A stretch of 64,000 bases of DNA from the NCBI RefSeq assembly GCF_014638915.1, contig NZ_BMFQ01000004.1, forward strand, positions 372,001-436,000, given 5' to 3'. Source of the DNA: Xanthomarina arctica. Its GTDB lineage: Bacteria > Bacteroidota > Bacteroidia > Flavobacteriales > Flavobacteriaceae. Shown piece by piece: positions 26,573 through 36,347 of this stretch. Both the position numbers and the translations under genes were made by a program. The notes beneath the pieces were generated by a model. It was given only the letters and a program-made list of their open reading frames with translations, was not told where the DNA came from and did not search any database. Within the stretch, counting starts at the first letter, position 1. Each line of letters starts with the position of its first letter.

Positions 26573-26606
26573 GAACACTGAACACTGAACACTGAACACT
26601 GAACAC
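26573..26606. repeat. Tandem heptamer GAACACT, 4.9 copies
   Basis: Four perfect copies of GAACACT and a fifth lacking the last base, in the convergent gap between the ABC-F gene and the small protein gene at 26627. A microsatellite-like array of the kind prone to slippage; no promoter or coding role is evident. Confidence 0.9.
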
Positions 26607-26626
26607 GAAAACTGAAACTACAATCT

Positions 26627-26887
26627 TTATTCTTTTTTCTCTTCTCTATTTTCTTCAAGATAAACCTGTCCGCGATGTGGTTTTAAAGCATCTCGAATAG
26701 GTTTCATGTCTGCTTCTTCAACAACCATAAATGCAATAGTGTGCATCTCGCTTAATATTTCAAAACCAGTTATATTTAATGGTAATTGTTGTGCAACAAT
26801 ATATTCTTTTAAATGTATTTCGTGATGTTCGGCTGTTTTAGCTGAGTCTGGACCTTTAAAATCCCAAATTAATTTTAGTTTACGCAT
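26627..26887 (-). CDS. Conserved small protein of unknown function
   Basis: An 86-residue soluble protein I cannot name. The segment MRKLKLIWDFKGPDSAKTAEHH at the start and the C-terminal block with a histidine- and acid-rich tail (LKPHRGQVYLEE) suggest a compact alpha/beta fold, possibly of dimeric ferredoxin-like type, but that is only an impression. I chose the ATG at 26887 because it overlaps the stop of the upstream SRPBCC gene by 8 bp, a typical coupling arrangement; the open frame continues nine codons further upstream. Confidence 0.65.
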   Translation of the reverse strand: MRKLKLIWDFKGPDSAKTAEHHEIHLKEYIVAQQLPLNITGFEILSEMHTIAFMVVEEADMKPIRDALKPHRGQVYLEENREEKKE

Positions 26888-27335
26888 CTGTAACGGAAGT
26901 TCCTTTTTCTGCAAAATTCTTAAAATCTTGCATGTATTGTTTTGTTTGTTTTTTAAAAGTGCTTGGCATGAGTATTAACATCATTCTTAACTTAAAACTG
27001 CTAGGAAAAAATTCAAAATGAGCATGCCATTTAGTAAAACCTTTATCTGTTTCTTCAAAATAATTTTCTTGAATATTTTGCATGTTGTTTGTGTCATACA
27101 TAACATGGAACTCGTAAGGTAACTTTTTGTGTGTTACGGTTTCAATAAGTTCTATGTGCTGTTTTCCTAATATATAATTCAATTTCATTTTAGCACCTAT
27201 ATCACCGGGAGTACCAGAAATATAGTCATAACCCTCAAATCCGCGTTGCCAAAATTTTAGAAGTTCGGGATTATTCAGTTTTTTAATAAAATCGCGCAAA
27301 GGAATATGTATTAATATTTCCGAAGTATATTTCAT
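26880..27335 (-). CDS. SRPBCC-family protein
   Basis: A 151-residue soluble protein of the START/SRPBCC fold, which forms a deep hydrophobic pocket for lipids or aromatic ligands. The N-terminal strand and helices (TSEILIHIPLRDFIKKL and LLKFWQRGFEGYDYISG) and the alternating beta pattern that follows, with the final helix FKKQTKQYMQDFKNFAEKG, fit the fold. It is the first gene of a two-gene minus-strand unit with the 86-residue protein. It is divergent from the SurA-like operon, whose promoter lies in the shared upstream region. The ligand is unknown. Confidence 0.75.
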   Translation of the reverse strand: MKYTSEILIHIPLRDFIKKLNNPELLKFWQRGFEGYDYISGTPGDIGAKMKLNYILGKQHIELIETVTHKKLPYEFHVMYDTNNMQNIQENYFEETDKGFTKWHAHFEFFPSSFKLRMMLILMPSTFKKQTKQYMQDFKNFAEKGTSVTDA

Positions 27336-27437
27336 AGCAATTTCATTTATTAATTTTAAATATACATATTAAATGGCATTTAAAACATGCAATTTAAAAC
27401 ATACTAAAAAACTTTCATAACCGTTTGTTAATGCATC

Positions 27438-27467
27438 TTGTTATATAGCTTAATATTATTACTTTTG
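27438..27467 (+). promoter_or_regulatory. Promoter of the SurA-like chaperone operon (TTG-N19-TActTTTG)
   Basis: TTG at 27438-27440 and TACTTTTG at 27460-27467 with exactly 19 bp between, an ideal match to the Bacteroidota -33/-7 promoter. Predicted start near 27474, about 20 nt before the ATG. Confidence 0.75.
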
Positions 27468-27494
27468 CATCTGTATCAAAAATAAAAACCAAAC

Positions 27495-29444
27495 ATGAAT
27501 AAATATTTTTTAATTCTCGTTTTTACTTTGTGTTTTTTCACAATAAAAGCTCAAAATTCTAATGATGAAATTTTATTTACAGTAGAAAATGATCCTGTTT
27601 ATGTTTCAGAATTCACAAGAGTTTTCAATAAGAATATTGAATTAGTTAAAGACGAATCTCAAAAAGATGTTGACGAATATTTGAAGCTTTTTGTTAACTA
27701 CAAATTAAAACTAAAAGAAGCCAAGACTTTAGGGTTGAATGAAAAAAAGTCATACATCAATGAATTATCTAGCTACAAAACGCAATTAGCAAGTAACTAT
27801 TTAACAGATTCTAAAGTTACAGACGAGCTAATTGAAGAAGCTTACAGTAGATCTATAAATGAAGTACAAGCTAGCCATATTTTAATTCGTTTGTCAGAAA
27901 ACGCTACGCCACAAGATACATTACAAGCCTACAATCAATTATTAAAATTACGAAACAGAGTTTTTAATGAAGGTTTTGAAGCCGTTAAAAATGAAGTACA
28001 TGATGGTAAAAACGTGTATGCCGAAGATCTAGGATATTTTTCTAGTTTTAAAATGGTATATGATTTTGAAACCGCAGCTTACAGTACAGCTGTTGGGGAG
28101 GTTTCTATGCCTTTTAAAACTAAATTTGGCTACCATATTGTTGTGGTTACAGATTTTAGAACCTCACGTGGTGAACGTACCGTAGCACATATTATGATTG
28201 ATAATCAAAAAAAGGATCAATCTCAAGATAATCCAGAATCTAGGATTAATGATATTTATTTAAAGTTACAACAAGGTGAGGATTTTGAATCTTTGGCAAA
28301 ACAATTTTCTGAAGACCAAAGTTCAGCAAGTAAAGGTGGTATGTTATCTCCGTTTACCGGAGGCCAGTTAAGTTCTTTGAAATTTGAAAATGAAGCATTT
28401 GCTCTGGAAAAAGTAGGAGATATTTCAAAACCTTTTGAATCGGAATTCGGGTGGCACATCATAAAACTATACGATAAAAAATCTGTAGAGTCTTTTGAGA
28501 CTATGAAAGGTGTTCTTCAAGAAAAGGTAAAGCGCGATTCTCGTTCTCAATTGATTAATGAATCACTAATTAGTACCTTAAAGAAACAATATAAGATTAG
28601 CGATAAAAGACCCGATCTAAATTATTTTGTTACTATTGTGAATGATGGCTATTTTGTTGGAAGTTGGAAGCTTCCTGCAGATTTTAAGGCAAACGAGACG
28701 CTTTTAAAAATACAAGATAAGAAAATTACAAATGGTGACTTCGGTTCTTTTTTAGAGAAAAATCAAAAGAGACAAATGCCTAAAACGTCTATAAAAAATT
28801 TAGTAGATACTAGTTATGATGCGTTTTTAGAAAAACAATTGATTCTGTATAAAGAGGAGAACTTAGAAGTGGAGAATCAAGATTACGCGAATATTGTTGA
28901 AGAATACAGAGATGGTTTGTTGTTATTCGATTTAATGGAAACCGAAATATGGAATGCTGCTAAAACAGATTCTGTTGGACTTCAAAAGTATTATAAAGAC
29001 AATAAAGAAAATTATTTCTGGAACCAAAGAGTAGATGCCGTAGTTGCGTCTTCAGCTAAAAAAGCAACAATAAAAAAGGTTCAAGGTTTATTACTTGATA
29101 AAAAAACACCAGAACAAATTAAGGAAACTATAAACTCAGAAAAGACTATAGATGTTATTTTTACATCGGGTATTATGGATGCACAGCACCAATCTTTGCC
29201 AGAATCTTTTCAGTTTAAAACTGGAATTTCAGAGATTTATAAATTCAACGATGGTTATATTGTAGCTAACGTTTTAACTGTTTTAACTAAAGAATTAAAA
29301 ACCTTTGAGGAAGCCAAAGGATCTGTTATAAGCGATTTTCAAAATTATAAAGAAGCCAATTGGATTTTAAGTTTAGAGAGCAAATATAAAGTCACTATTT
29401 ATCCAGCTGTTCTTGAAAAAGTAAAAAAGCAATTAAATAAATAA
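27495..29444 (+). CDS. Periplasmic peptidylprolyl isomerase with two parvulin domains (SurA/PpiC-like)
   Basis: A 649-residue exported folding factor. The signal peptide (FLILVFTLCFFTIKA) ends just before QNSNDE. A helical N-terminal chaperone segment is followed by two parvulin domains: about residues 122-222 with ASHILIRL and FGYHIVVV, and about 228-325 with AHIMID, GGMLSPF and FGWHIIKL. The remaining 300 residues are unassigned, mainly helical sequence. SurA-like proteins assist outer-membrane protein folding. First gene of a set of three adjacent genes of this type, three bases from the next. The promoter directly upstream is one of the best in the window. Confidence 0.92.
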   Translation: MNKYFLILVFTLCFFTIKAQNSNDEILFTVENDPVYVSEFTRVFNKNIELVKDESQKDVDEYLKLFVNYKLKLKEAKTLGLNEKKSYINELSSYKTQLASNYLTDSKVTDELIEEAYSRSINEVQASHILIRLSENATPQDTLQAYNQLLKLRNRVFNEGFEAVKNEVHDGKNVYAEDLGYFSSFKMVYDFETAAYSTAVGEVSMPFKTKFGYHIVVVTDFRTSRGERTVAHIMIDNQKKDQSQDNPESRINDIYLKLQQGEDFESLAKQFSEDQSSASKGGMLSPFTGGQLSSLKFENEAFALEKVGDISKPFESEFGWHIIKLYDKKSVESFETMKGVLQEKVKRDSRSQLINESLISTLKKQYKISDKRPDLNYFVTIVNDGYFVGSWKLPADFKANETLLKIQDKKITNGDFGSFLEKNQKRQMPKTSIKNLVDTSYDAFLEKQLILYKEENLEVENQDYANIVEEYRDGLLLFDLMETEIWNAAKTDSVGLQKYYKDNKENYFWNQRVDAVVASSAKKATIKKVQGLLLDKKTPEQIKETINSEKTIDVIFTSGIMDAQHQSLPESFQFKTGISEIYKFNDGYIVANVLTVLTKELKTFEEAKGSVISDFQNYKEANWILSLESKYKVTIYPAVLEKVKKQLNK

Positions 29445-29447
29445 TCC

Positions 29448-30308
29448 TTGAAACAACCTAAAAACATAATATACCTTTTATCTTTTTTATGGTTGTTTGT
29501 TTCTTGCGATTTTTTTAAAGAAACAGACGATAGAAAAGCCGTTGCCAGAGTCAATGACACTTATTTATACGAAGAGGATATTCAAAGCCTAATCAAAGAA
29601 GGTATGTCTAGCCAAGATAGTGCTATGGTGGTTAACAATTATATAAACCATTGGGCTACACAACAATTATTAGTGGATGGTGCCAAGCGAAATTTAACTG
29701 AAACCAAACAGGAGTCCTTTAATAAGCTGGTTATGGAGTACAAAAGCGATTTATATTCCAAAGCCTATTTAGAAGCTCTTGTTGCAAAAAATATTGATAC
29801 CGTTGTTAGTTTGGCCGAAGTGGAATCCTATTATAACGATTATAAGCAGGTTTTTGTTCTAAATGAAGATCTAATAAAACTTCGCTATGTTAATGTAGAC
29901 GAAAACAGGTTGGATTTAAATGGTCTGGAAACCAAATTCAAACGTTTTAACGAAGCAGATAAAAAGGAACTCGATTCTATTTCAATTCAATTTAAGACTT
30001 TTTCATTGAATGATTCCGTTTGGGTTAAAGTAAATCAGGTTATTGATAAAATACCACCTATTACAAATGAAAATCGAAATGAATTGTTAAAAAAATCTAA
30101 TTTTATACAACTCAAAGATTCATTAGGATTATATTTGGTGCTTATTAACGATGTTCTACTTAGAAGTAGCACGGCGCCATTAGAATATGTGAAGCCTACC
30201 ATAGACAAAATTGTCATAAACAAACGAAAATTGGAGCTCATTAGAGAATTAGAAAAGGATATTAAACAAGATGCAATTAAAAATAAAAAATTTGAAATCT
30301 ATAATTAA
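29448..30308 (+). CDS. SurA-like lipoprotein without a parvulin domain
   Basis: A 286-residue lipoprotein with a signal peptide ending in the lipobox LFVSC. The first 120 residues (VARVNDTYLYEEDIQSL followed by helices with NYINHWATQQLLVDGA) resemble the N-terminal chaperone segment of SurA/PpiC proteins, but no parvulin signature is visible in the rest. It starts with TTG three bases after the preceding stop; no ATG is available near the signal peptide. It probably acts as a membrane-tethered chaperone partner of the flanking isomerases. The role is inferred from position and resemblance. Confidence 0.75.
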   Translation: MKQPKNIIYLLSFLWLFVSCDFFKETDDRKAVARVNDTYLYEEDIQSLIKEGMSSQDSAMVVNNYINHWATQQLLVDGAKRNLTETKQESFNKLVMEYKSDLYSKAYLEALVAKNIDTVVSLAEVESYYNDYKQVFVLNEDLIKLRYVNVDENRLDLNGLETKFKRFNEADKKELDSISIQFKTFSLNDSVWVKVNQVIDKIPPITNENRNELLKKSNFIQLKDSLGLYLVLINDVLLRSSTAPLEYVKPTIDKIVINKRKLELIRELEKDIKQDAIKNKKFEIYN

Positions 30309-31716
30309 ATTAAATCAGTACCTACTTATCTGTTTCACCTGCTTAGTAACAGAAGTTGTTTCCGCACAAATTATTATTGAAGACGAAGTAGTAGAAGTAA
30401 AAACGGTTGCCGTGGATACTTCAAATTCCAGAAAAATTGATGGAGTTGCCGCAGTTGTTGGAGATTATATCATTCTTGATTCAGATATAGACAATACCAT
30501 TCTTCAGCTTAAAGCACAAGGTGCTTCTATGGAAGGTGTTACTAGATGTCAATTGTTTGGTAAATTACTGGAAGATAAATTATATGCACATCATGCTATT
30601 CAGGATAGTGTTATTGTTTCTGATGCCGAAATTCATGCATCAGTCGATTACCAATTGAACCAATTTTTGGAGCAATCTGGAAAGACTATGGAAGAACTAA
30701 TAGCTTTTTATAATAAAGAAGATGAAAAGAGCTTTAAAGCAGAAATGTTCGAAATCAATAAAAGCAATAAGCTAGCTAGCGAAATGCAGCAGAAAATTAT
30801 TAGTGATGTTGAAGTAACTCCAGAAGAGGTAAGACAGTTTTTTAATAAAATCCCTGTGGACGAAAGACCAACTTTTGGAACCGAATTAAAAGTATCACAA
30901 ATTGTTATTGAGCCAGAAGCATCAGCTGAAAATATTCAAAAAGTAATTGATCAATTAAATCAATTTAGAGCAGATGTTTTAGATAATGGAGCAAGTTTTC
31001 GTTCAAAAGTAGTATTATATACAGACGATAAAGAGTCTATTAAAACTGGTGGACTATATACCTTATACAGAAAAAAACCTAGAATGGTAAAGGAATTTAG
31101 AGATGTTGCCTTTGCCATGCAAGAAGGTGAAATTTCAGAACCTTTCAAATCTGAGTTTGGTTATCATATTATTTACTTAGAAAAAATTAGAGGACAAGAA
31201 TACGATGTGCGTCACATATTATTAATCCCAGAAGTATCGCAAGATGCCGTTACTGAATCAAAAGCGGAGATTGATAAGATTAGAGAAAGTATTGTAGCTG
31301 GAGATATAACCTTTGAAGATGCAGCAAGAGAGTCTAGCGACGAAAAGGAAACTAGAAGCGAAGGGGGGCATTTCATTAACCCTGCAACACAAGATTATAA
31401 TTTCGAATTAACCAGAATGGATCCAGAACTTTATGGACAAATTGAGGGTTTAAAAGACGATGAAATAAGTTTGGTACTTACTGAAAGAGGTAGAACAGGA
31501 AACGTTAAATTCAAAATCATGAAAGTTAGCGATCGTGTAGATGAGCACGTAGCAGATTATTCTAAAGATTACTTGAAAATAAAGGAGTTGGCTTTAAATG
31601 AAAAGAAATTTAAAATCATTGAAGATTGGCAAGACGAAAAAATTATGGAAACCTATATTAAAGTTAATGGGGAACATAGAGATTGTGAGTATTCTAGCAA
31701 CTGGTTAAAAAAATAA
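30271..31716 (+). CDS. SurA-like periplasmic peptidylprolyl isomerase
   Basis: A 481-residue exported isomerase and chaperone. A signal peptide core (YLLICFTCLVTEVVSA) is preceded by an unusually long basic segment, because the ATG overlaps the previous gene by 38 bp; a shorter form without an ATG cannot be excluded. The SurA N-terminal domain (KIDGVAAVVGDYIILDSDID) is followed by two parvulin-type domains: about residues 200-308, ending FGYHIIYLEKI, and about 312-415, starting VRHILLIP. The last 60 residues return to the helical chaperone domain. Third of three consecutive SurA-like genes; the MoxR gene follows after two bases. Confidence 0.9.
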   Translation: MQLKIKNLKSIIKLNQYLLICFTCLVTEVVSAQIIIEDEVVEVKTVAVDTSNSRKIDGVAAVVGDYIILDSDIDNTILQLKAQGASMEGVTRCQLFGKLLEDKLYAHHAIQDSVIVSDAEIHASVDYQLNQFLEQSGKTMEELIAFYNKEDEKSFKAEMFEINKSNKLASEMQQKIISDVEVTPEEVRQFFNKIPVDERPTFGTELKVSQIVIEPEASAENIQKVIDQLNQFRADVLDNGASFRSKVVLYTDDKESIKTGGLYTLYRKKPRMVKEFRDVAFAMQEGEISEPFKSEFGYHIIYLEKIRGQEYDVRHILLIPEVSQDAVTESKAEIDKIRESIVAGDITFEDAARESSDEKETRSEGGHFINPATQDYNFELTRMDPELYGQIEGLKDDEISLVLTERGRTGNVKFKIMKVSDRVDEHVADYSKDYLKIKELALNEKKFKIIEDWQDEKIMETYIKVNGEHRDCEYSSNWLKK

Positions 31717-31718
31717 AT

Positions 31719-32672
31719 ATGTCGGACGTAGCCAAAGTAGAAGCATTAGTTAAACAATATCATGCCTTAAAATCAGAGATTGCCAAAGTCATTATTGGTC
31801 AAGATGAGGTAGTAAGTCAGATATTAATTGCTATTTTCTCTGGTGGTCACGCCTTACTTATTGGAGTTCCTGGATTGGCAAAAACCTTAATGGTAAATAC
31901 TATTGCACAAACCTTAGGGCTCGATTTTAAACGCATTCAATTTACACCAGATTTAATGCCAAGTGATATTCTTGGAAGTGAAATTCTAGACGAGCACAGG
32001 CAATTTAAATTTATAAAAGGCCCTATTTTTGCTAACATCATTTTAGCAGATGAGATAAATAGAACTCCTCCAAAAACACAAGCGGCTTTATTGGAAGCCA
32101 TGCAAGAACGTTCAGTAACAGTAGCTGGACATAATTATAAGCTAGATTTACCTTATTTTGTTCTTGCAACTCAAAATCCAATAGAGCAAGAAGGTACTTA
32201 TCCCTTGCCAGAAGCACAATTAGACCGTTTTATGTTTGCAATCAATTTAGACTATCCAACCTTCGAGGAGGAAGTACAAGTTGTAAAAGCCACAACAAGT
32301 GATGTTCAAGCTAAGGTGAATTCATTATTTTCCGCTCAAGAAATTACGGAAATTCAACATGTAATTCGTAGAATTCCAGTGGCAGATAACGTTATTGAAT
32401 ATGCGGTAAAAATGGTTGCTAAAACGAGACCACATGGAGATTCGGCCCCAGAATTAGTTAAAAATTACCTAGATTGGGGAGCAGGTCCAAGAGCCTCTCA
32501 AAATTTAATACTTGCGGCAAAAACGCACGCAGCCATTCATGGAAAATTTTCTCCTGATATTGAAAATGTGCAAGCAGTTGCAGAAAGTATTTTAAGGCAT
32601 CGAATTATTAAAAATTACAAAGCCGAAGCCGAAGGTATTTCTGAAGTGCAAATTATTAAAAGCTTGTTCTAA
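31719..32672 (+). CDS. MoxR-family AAA+ ATPase
   Basis: A 317-residue AAA+ chaperone-like ATPase. Walker A is GVPGLAKT, Walker B and the following conserved stretch are LADEINRTPPKTQAALLEAM, sensor 1 lies in FVLATQNP, and the arginine finger region follows PEAQLDRFMF. MoxR proteins help mature metal or cofactor-dependent complexes and work with von Willebrand factor A domain proteins; the usual DUF58 and VWA partner genes are not next to it here. It directly follows the SurA-like genes, suggesting a shared envelope biogenesis transcript. A weak terminator is seen downstream. Confidence 0.94.
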   Translation: MSDVAKVEALVKQYHALKSEIAKVIIGQDEVVSQILIAIFSGGHALLIGVPGLAKTLMVNTIAQTLGLDFKRIQFTPDLMPSDILGSEILDEHRQFKFIKGPIFANIILADEINRTPPKTQAALLEAMQERSVTVAGHNYKLDLPYFVLATQNPIEQEGTYPLPEAQLDRFMFAINLDYPTFEEEVQVVKATTSDVQAKVNSLFSAQEITEIQHVIRRIPVADNVIEYAVKMVAKTRPHGDSAPELVKNYLDWGAGPRASQNLILAAKTHAAIHGKFSPDIENVQAVAESILRHRIIKNYKAEAEGISEVQIIKSLF

Positions 32673-32744
32673 ATTACATTCTTTCACTTTTTCATTTTTT
32701 GCTCTAAAATTCTATAATTTAATTTTCTAGAAGCTTTATTCAGA

Positions 32745-32772
32745 TTAACATTTTTGTTAATTTATTATTTTA
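32745..32772 (+). terminator. Weak intrinsic terminator after the MoxR gene
   Basis: TTAACA and TGTTAA around a TTTT loop, followed by a T-rich but interrupted tract. The stem is only six AT-rich pairs. Confidence 0.35.
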
Positions 32773-32887
32773 TAGGTTGAAAATTTACGAAACTCCTAAA
32801 TAATTTCACTAAAAACAGCTATTTGTTGAATTATATTCAGCATAAATTCTATTATGTTGCATATTTTTAAATCTCCTTTAAAATTTG

Positions 32888-32895
32888 TAATTTTG
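32888..32895 (+). promoter_or_regulatory. Candidate -7 element for the aconitase gene
   Basis: TAATTTTG fits TAnnTTTG; a start near 32902 leaves a leader of about 50 nt. A TTG at 32857-32859 is 28 bp upstream, too far for an ideal match. Confidence 0.4.
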
Positions 32896-32952
32896 CATTC
32901 CCAGGGGTCCTTGGAACTATTGAAATGAATAACAATCTTATAAATAAAACTT

Positions 32953-35217
32953 ATGGCATTTGATATAGACATGATTAAAAAAGTGTATTCCACAATGGCG
33001 GAGCGTGTAGATGTTGCGCGTAAAATTGTAGGAAAACCATTAACACTTTCAGAAAAGATTTTATACACACACCTTTGGGATGGAACACCAACCACAGCGT
33101 TTGTTAGAGGAAAAGATTATGTAGATTTTGCACCAGATAGAATTGCTTGTCAAGATGCGACTGCACAAATGGCTTTATTACAGTTTATGCAAGCTGGAAA
33201 AACCAAAGTAGCTGTTCCAACAACGGTTCATTGCGATCACTTAATTCAAGCAAAACAAGGAGCAACTCCAGATTTATTGCGTGCTAACCAAACAAGTAGT
33301 GAAGTATTCGACTTTTTGGCGTCTGTATCTAATAAATATGGTATTGGATTTTGGAAACCAGGAGCAGGTATTATTCACCAAGTAGTTTTAGAAAATTACG
33401 CATTTCCAGGTGGAATGATGATTGGAACCGATTCTCATACAGTTAATGCTGGTGGATTAGGAATGGTTGCTATTGGAGTAGGGGGAGCAGATGCTGTAGA
33501 TGTTATGGCAGGAATGGCTTGGGAACTTAAATTCCCAAAACTTATCGGAATTAAATTAACAGGAAATATTAATGGTTGGACGTCGGCAAAGGATGTAATT
33601 CTTAAAGTAGCTGGAATCTTAACTGTTAAAGGTGGAACTGGTGCTATTGTTGAGTATTTTGGCCCAGGTGCTAAAAACTTATCTTGTACAGGAAAAGGAA
33701 CCATTTGTAATATGGGAGCTGAAATTGGTGCTACCACCTCTACTTTTGGGTACGATGATTCTATGGAACGTTATTTACGAGCCACTGATAGAAGTGATAT
33801 TGCAGATGAAGCAAATAAAATACGTGAATATTTAACAGGAGATGATGAAGTATATGCAAATCCTGAAGCATATTTCGATCAAGTTATTGAAATCGATTTA
33901 GATACCTTACGTCCACATTTAAATGGACCATTTACACCAGATTTAGCTACACCAGTTGGAGAGTTGGGACCTAAAGCAAAAGCGAATGGTTGGCCAATTA
34001 AAGTAGATTGGGGTTTAATTGGTTCTTGTACGAATTCTTCATATGAAGATTTAACACGTGCCGCTTCTATTGCAAAACAAGCTGTGGATAAGAAAATCAA
34101 ATCTAAAGCTGATTTTGGTATCAATCCAGGTTCTGAACAAATTCGTTTTACTGCAGAACGTGATGGTATTTTAAAGATCTTTGAAGATTTAAATGCTACT
34201 ATTTTTACGAATGCCTGCGGTCCTTGTATTGGACAATGGGATAGAAGTGATTTAAAAGGAGATGAAAAAAACACCATTGTACATTCATTTAATCGAAACT
34301 TTTCTAAACGTGCAGATGGTAATCCAAATACGCATGCTTTTGTAGGTTCGCCAGAAATGGTTGCGGCTATTGCAATTTCAGGGCGTTTGGATTTTGATCC
34401 AATGAATGATACCTTGATAAATGAAGATGGCGAAGAAGTGAAATTAGAAGAGCCAAGAGGAATAGAATTACCGCCTTTAGGATTCGATGTTCTTGACGCT
34501 GGATATGTAGAGCCTTTAAAGGATGGAAGTAAAGTAAACGTATCTGTAAGTCCTACTTCAGAACGTTTGCAATTATTAACGCCTTTCCAACCAATTGGAG
34601 ATAATATTAAAGGAGCTAAATTACTAATAAAAGCTTTTGGTAAATGTACTACAGATCATATATCAATGGCTGGACCTTGGTTACGTTTTAGAGGACACTT
34701 AGATAATATTTCTAACAACTGTTTAATAGGTGCTGTAAATGCGTTTGGAAAGAAAACAAACTTTGTTAAAAACCAATTGACAGGTGATTTTGGTGGAGTG
34801 CCAGATGTAGCAAGAGATTATAAAGCTAAAGGAATTAACTCAATAGTTGTGGGTGACCATAATTATGGAGAAGGATCTTCTAGAGAACATGCCGCTATGG
34901 AACCAAGACATTTAGGGGTTGTAGCAGTTCTAGTAAAATCGTTTGCACGTATCCACGAAACAAACCTTAAAAAACAAGGGATGTTAGGTTTAACATTTGC
35001 TAACGAATCAGATTACGATTTAATCCAAGAAGATGATACTATCAATTTCCTTGATTTAAACGAATTCGCTCCAGGGAAACCATTAACTATAGAGTTTGTT
35101 CATAAAGATGGCTCTAAAGACGTTATAACGGCGAATCACACCTACAATCAAGCTCAAATTGATTGGTACCATGAAGGTTCTGCTTTAAACTTAATTAAAA
35201 GACATAATGCTTCTTAA
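32953..35217 (+). CDS. acn: Aconitate hydratase (mitochondrial-type)
   Basis: A 754-residue iron-sulfur enzyme that interconverts citrate and isocitrate in the TCA cycle. It is of the shorter, mitochondrial type rather than the roughly 890-residue AcnA or the AcnB type. Cluster ligand cysteines appear in [12 protein letters not shown] and [10 protein letters not shown]. Substrate motifs include GTDSHT near residue 160 and, in the swivelling C-terminal domain, [11 protein letters not shown] and [16 protein letters not shown] strong terminator follows 24 bp after the stop, so it is expressed as a single gene. Confidence 0.96.
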   Translation: MAFDIDMIKKVYSTMAERVDVARKIVGKPLTLSEKILYTHLWDGTPTTAFVRGKDYVDFAPDRIACQDATAQMALLQFMQAGKTKVAVPTTVHCDHLIQAKQGATPDLLRANQTSSEVFDFLASVSNKYGIGFWKPGAGIIHQVVLENYAFPGGMMIGTDSHTVNAGGLGMVAIGVGGADAVDVMAGMAWELKFPKLIGIKLTGNINGWTSAKDVILKVAGILTVKGGTGAIVEYFGPGAKNLSCTGKGTICNMGAEIGATTSTFGYDDSMERYLRATDRSDIADEANKIREYLTGDDEVYANPEAYFDQVIEIDLDTLRPHLNGPFTPDLATPVGELGPKAKANGWPIKVDWGLIGSCTNSSYEDLTRAASIAKQAVDKKIKSKADFGINPGSEQIRFTAERDGILKIFEDLNATIFTNACGPCIGQWDRSDLKGDEKNTIVHSFNRNFSKRADGNPNTHAFVGSPEMVAAIAISGRLDFDPMNDTLINEDGEEVKLEEPRGIELPPLGFDVLDAGYVEPLKDGSKVNVSVSPTSERLQLLTPFQPIGDNIKGAKLLIKAFGKCTTDHISMAGPWLRFRGHLDNISNNCLIGAVNAFGKKTNFVKNQLTGDFGGVPDVARDYKAKGINSIVVGDHNYGEGSSREHAAMEPRHLGVVAVLVKSFARIHETNLKKQGMLGLTFANESDYDLIQEDDTINFLDLNEFAPGKPLTIEFVHKDGSKDVITANHTYNQAQIDWYHEGSALNLIKRHNAS

Positions 35218-35241
35218 AAAGTAAGTATTTGAAATAAATTT

Positions 35242-35275
35242 AAAAAATCCGTTAGAATTTTCTAACGGATTTTTT
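35242..35275 (+). terminator. Intrinsic terminator of the aconitase gene
   Basis: AAAAAATCCGTTAGAA is followed by its exact complement TTCTAACGGATTTTTT, giving a stem of up to 16 pairs with a T-rich loop and tail. Confidence 0.9.
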
Positions 35276-35473
35276 AATGCCAATTTTATTAAAAAAAAGC
35301 TTTTTATATTACACATTAGAATTCAAATTGTGGGTATAGATAGAACTAGATATCAAGAAGGAGTTCTTATTATCTTTTGCTACACGATGATAGGTTAAAG
35401 TGGCTAATACCTTTTGGAAGAAATTATGGGCTTCAAATGTTAATCAAAAAAAAGCTAAATAAAGAGACACAAA

Positions 35474-35501
35474 AAAACTCCTGAATTACTTCAGGAGTTT
35501 T
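35474..35501. terminator. Second stem-loop downstream of the aconitase gene
   Basis: AAAACTCCTGAA and TTCAGGAGTTTT form a 12-bp stem with a TTAC loop, flanked by A and T tracts, so it can work in either direction. It probably serves the minus-strand gene at 35696-36268. No gene was found in the stretch between this hairpin and the aconitase terminator. Confidence 0.75.
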
Positions 35502-35637
35502 ATTTATGTTTTAATATATAATCTTAAGATTTTTAGAGTTTACTTGTATCGAACCATAATTTTGTGAGGATCTTATCCCTAATCTAAACAATTTCTCCAT
35601 CCCGATAACTAACGTATGCCTTGGAGTTTCCGATTTA

Positions 35638-35688
35638 CCTCTCCTTTGGAGAGGTCGAAACTTCTTTTTTAGGAAGTTTCGGGAGAGG
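35638..35688. repeat. Compound palindromic repeat with alternative pairings
   Basis: CCTCTCC-TTT-GGAGAGG at 35638-35654 and GAAACTTC with GAAGTTTC at 35657-35680 form two adjacent hairpins; the following GGGAGAGG at 35681-35688 could instead pair with the first CCTCTCC. It lies eight bases from the stop of the minus-strand gene and resembles dispersed flavobacterial intergenic repeats. Confidence 0.65.
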
Positions 35689-35695
35689 CAAAAAA

Positions 35696-36268
35696 TTAGA
35701 ATCTATAAATAACTTCAGCACTGTTTTGAATATAATTTTTTAGATAAATCCATTCATTGAAGCCCCATTTACCCATAGTTTGAATTCTAAAACCAATGTT
35801 GTTTTCTAACCAAAATTGGAAACCAAATCCAAAATCAAAAGTAGCAGTATTATAACTGGCAACACTGGTATAACCAAGTCCAGAGATTAAGTACCCTTGA
35901 AACCAATTTAACTGATACGTAGGCATAAATAACTGATCATAATAAAATTTGGCAGTGGCGTCTATAGCGAATAAGGTTTCATCTTTACTTAAATAACCAC
36001 CATTTTGTAAATTAGAACTTTCCAAGCCATTTAAAGTCAAAGAGACATTAGCTGCAAGTAACTCAGAAAAACGTCTTTCTGCTCCAATGGTAAAAGGATT
36101 TTTGAAATTCCAATTTCCTGTATCAAAAGGTTTATCAAATTGAAAACCATCATTGTCTACTACATTGATACCAGCACTAATGGTCCAAGGCACATCTGTA
36201 ACAGCACCATATTGGCTGAAACCGTAAGTGCTAATTAAAAGGCAAATTGATAGGGCTAATTTATTCAT
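35696..36268 (-). CDS. Predicted outer-membrane beta-barrel protein
   Basis: A 190-residue exported protein with a signal peptide cleaved near YGFSQ. The mature sequence alternates polar and aromatic or hydrophobic residues (for example NPFTIGAERRFSELLAANVSL and FDFGFGFQFWLENNIGFRIQ) and ends in RF, with a terminal aromatic residue as in outer-membrane barrels; eight strands would fit its size. It resembles OmpA-type or porin-like small barrels in this phylum without matching one I can name. It lies 79 bp downstream of the nucleotidyltransferase gene and may belong to the same transcript. Confidence 0.65.
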   Translation of the reverse strand: MNKLALSICLLISTYGFSQYGAVTDVPWTISAGINVVDNDGFQFDKPFDTGNWNFKNPFTIGAERRFSELLAANVSLTLNGLESSNLQNGGYLSKDETLFAIDATAKFYYDQLFMPTYQLNWFQGYLISGLGYTSVASYNTATFDFGFGFQFWLENNIGFRIQTMGKWGFNEWIYLKNYIQNSAEVIYRF

Positions 36269-36347
36269 AGTATATTTTGGCGTAAAAATAAGATTAATTC
36301 TGTCATCAACAAAATAATAATCAAGATATAAGAAAGATTTGAATTGA

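Noticed and set aside
33879-34277. A 132-codon minus-strand ORF within aconitase
   Set aside because: Antisense to a highly conserved gene, with composition expected from the complementary strand.
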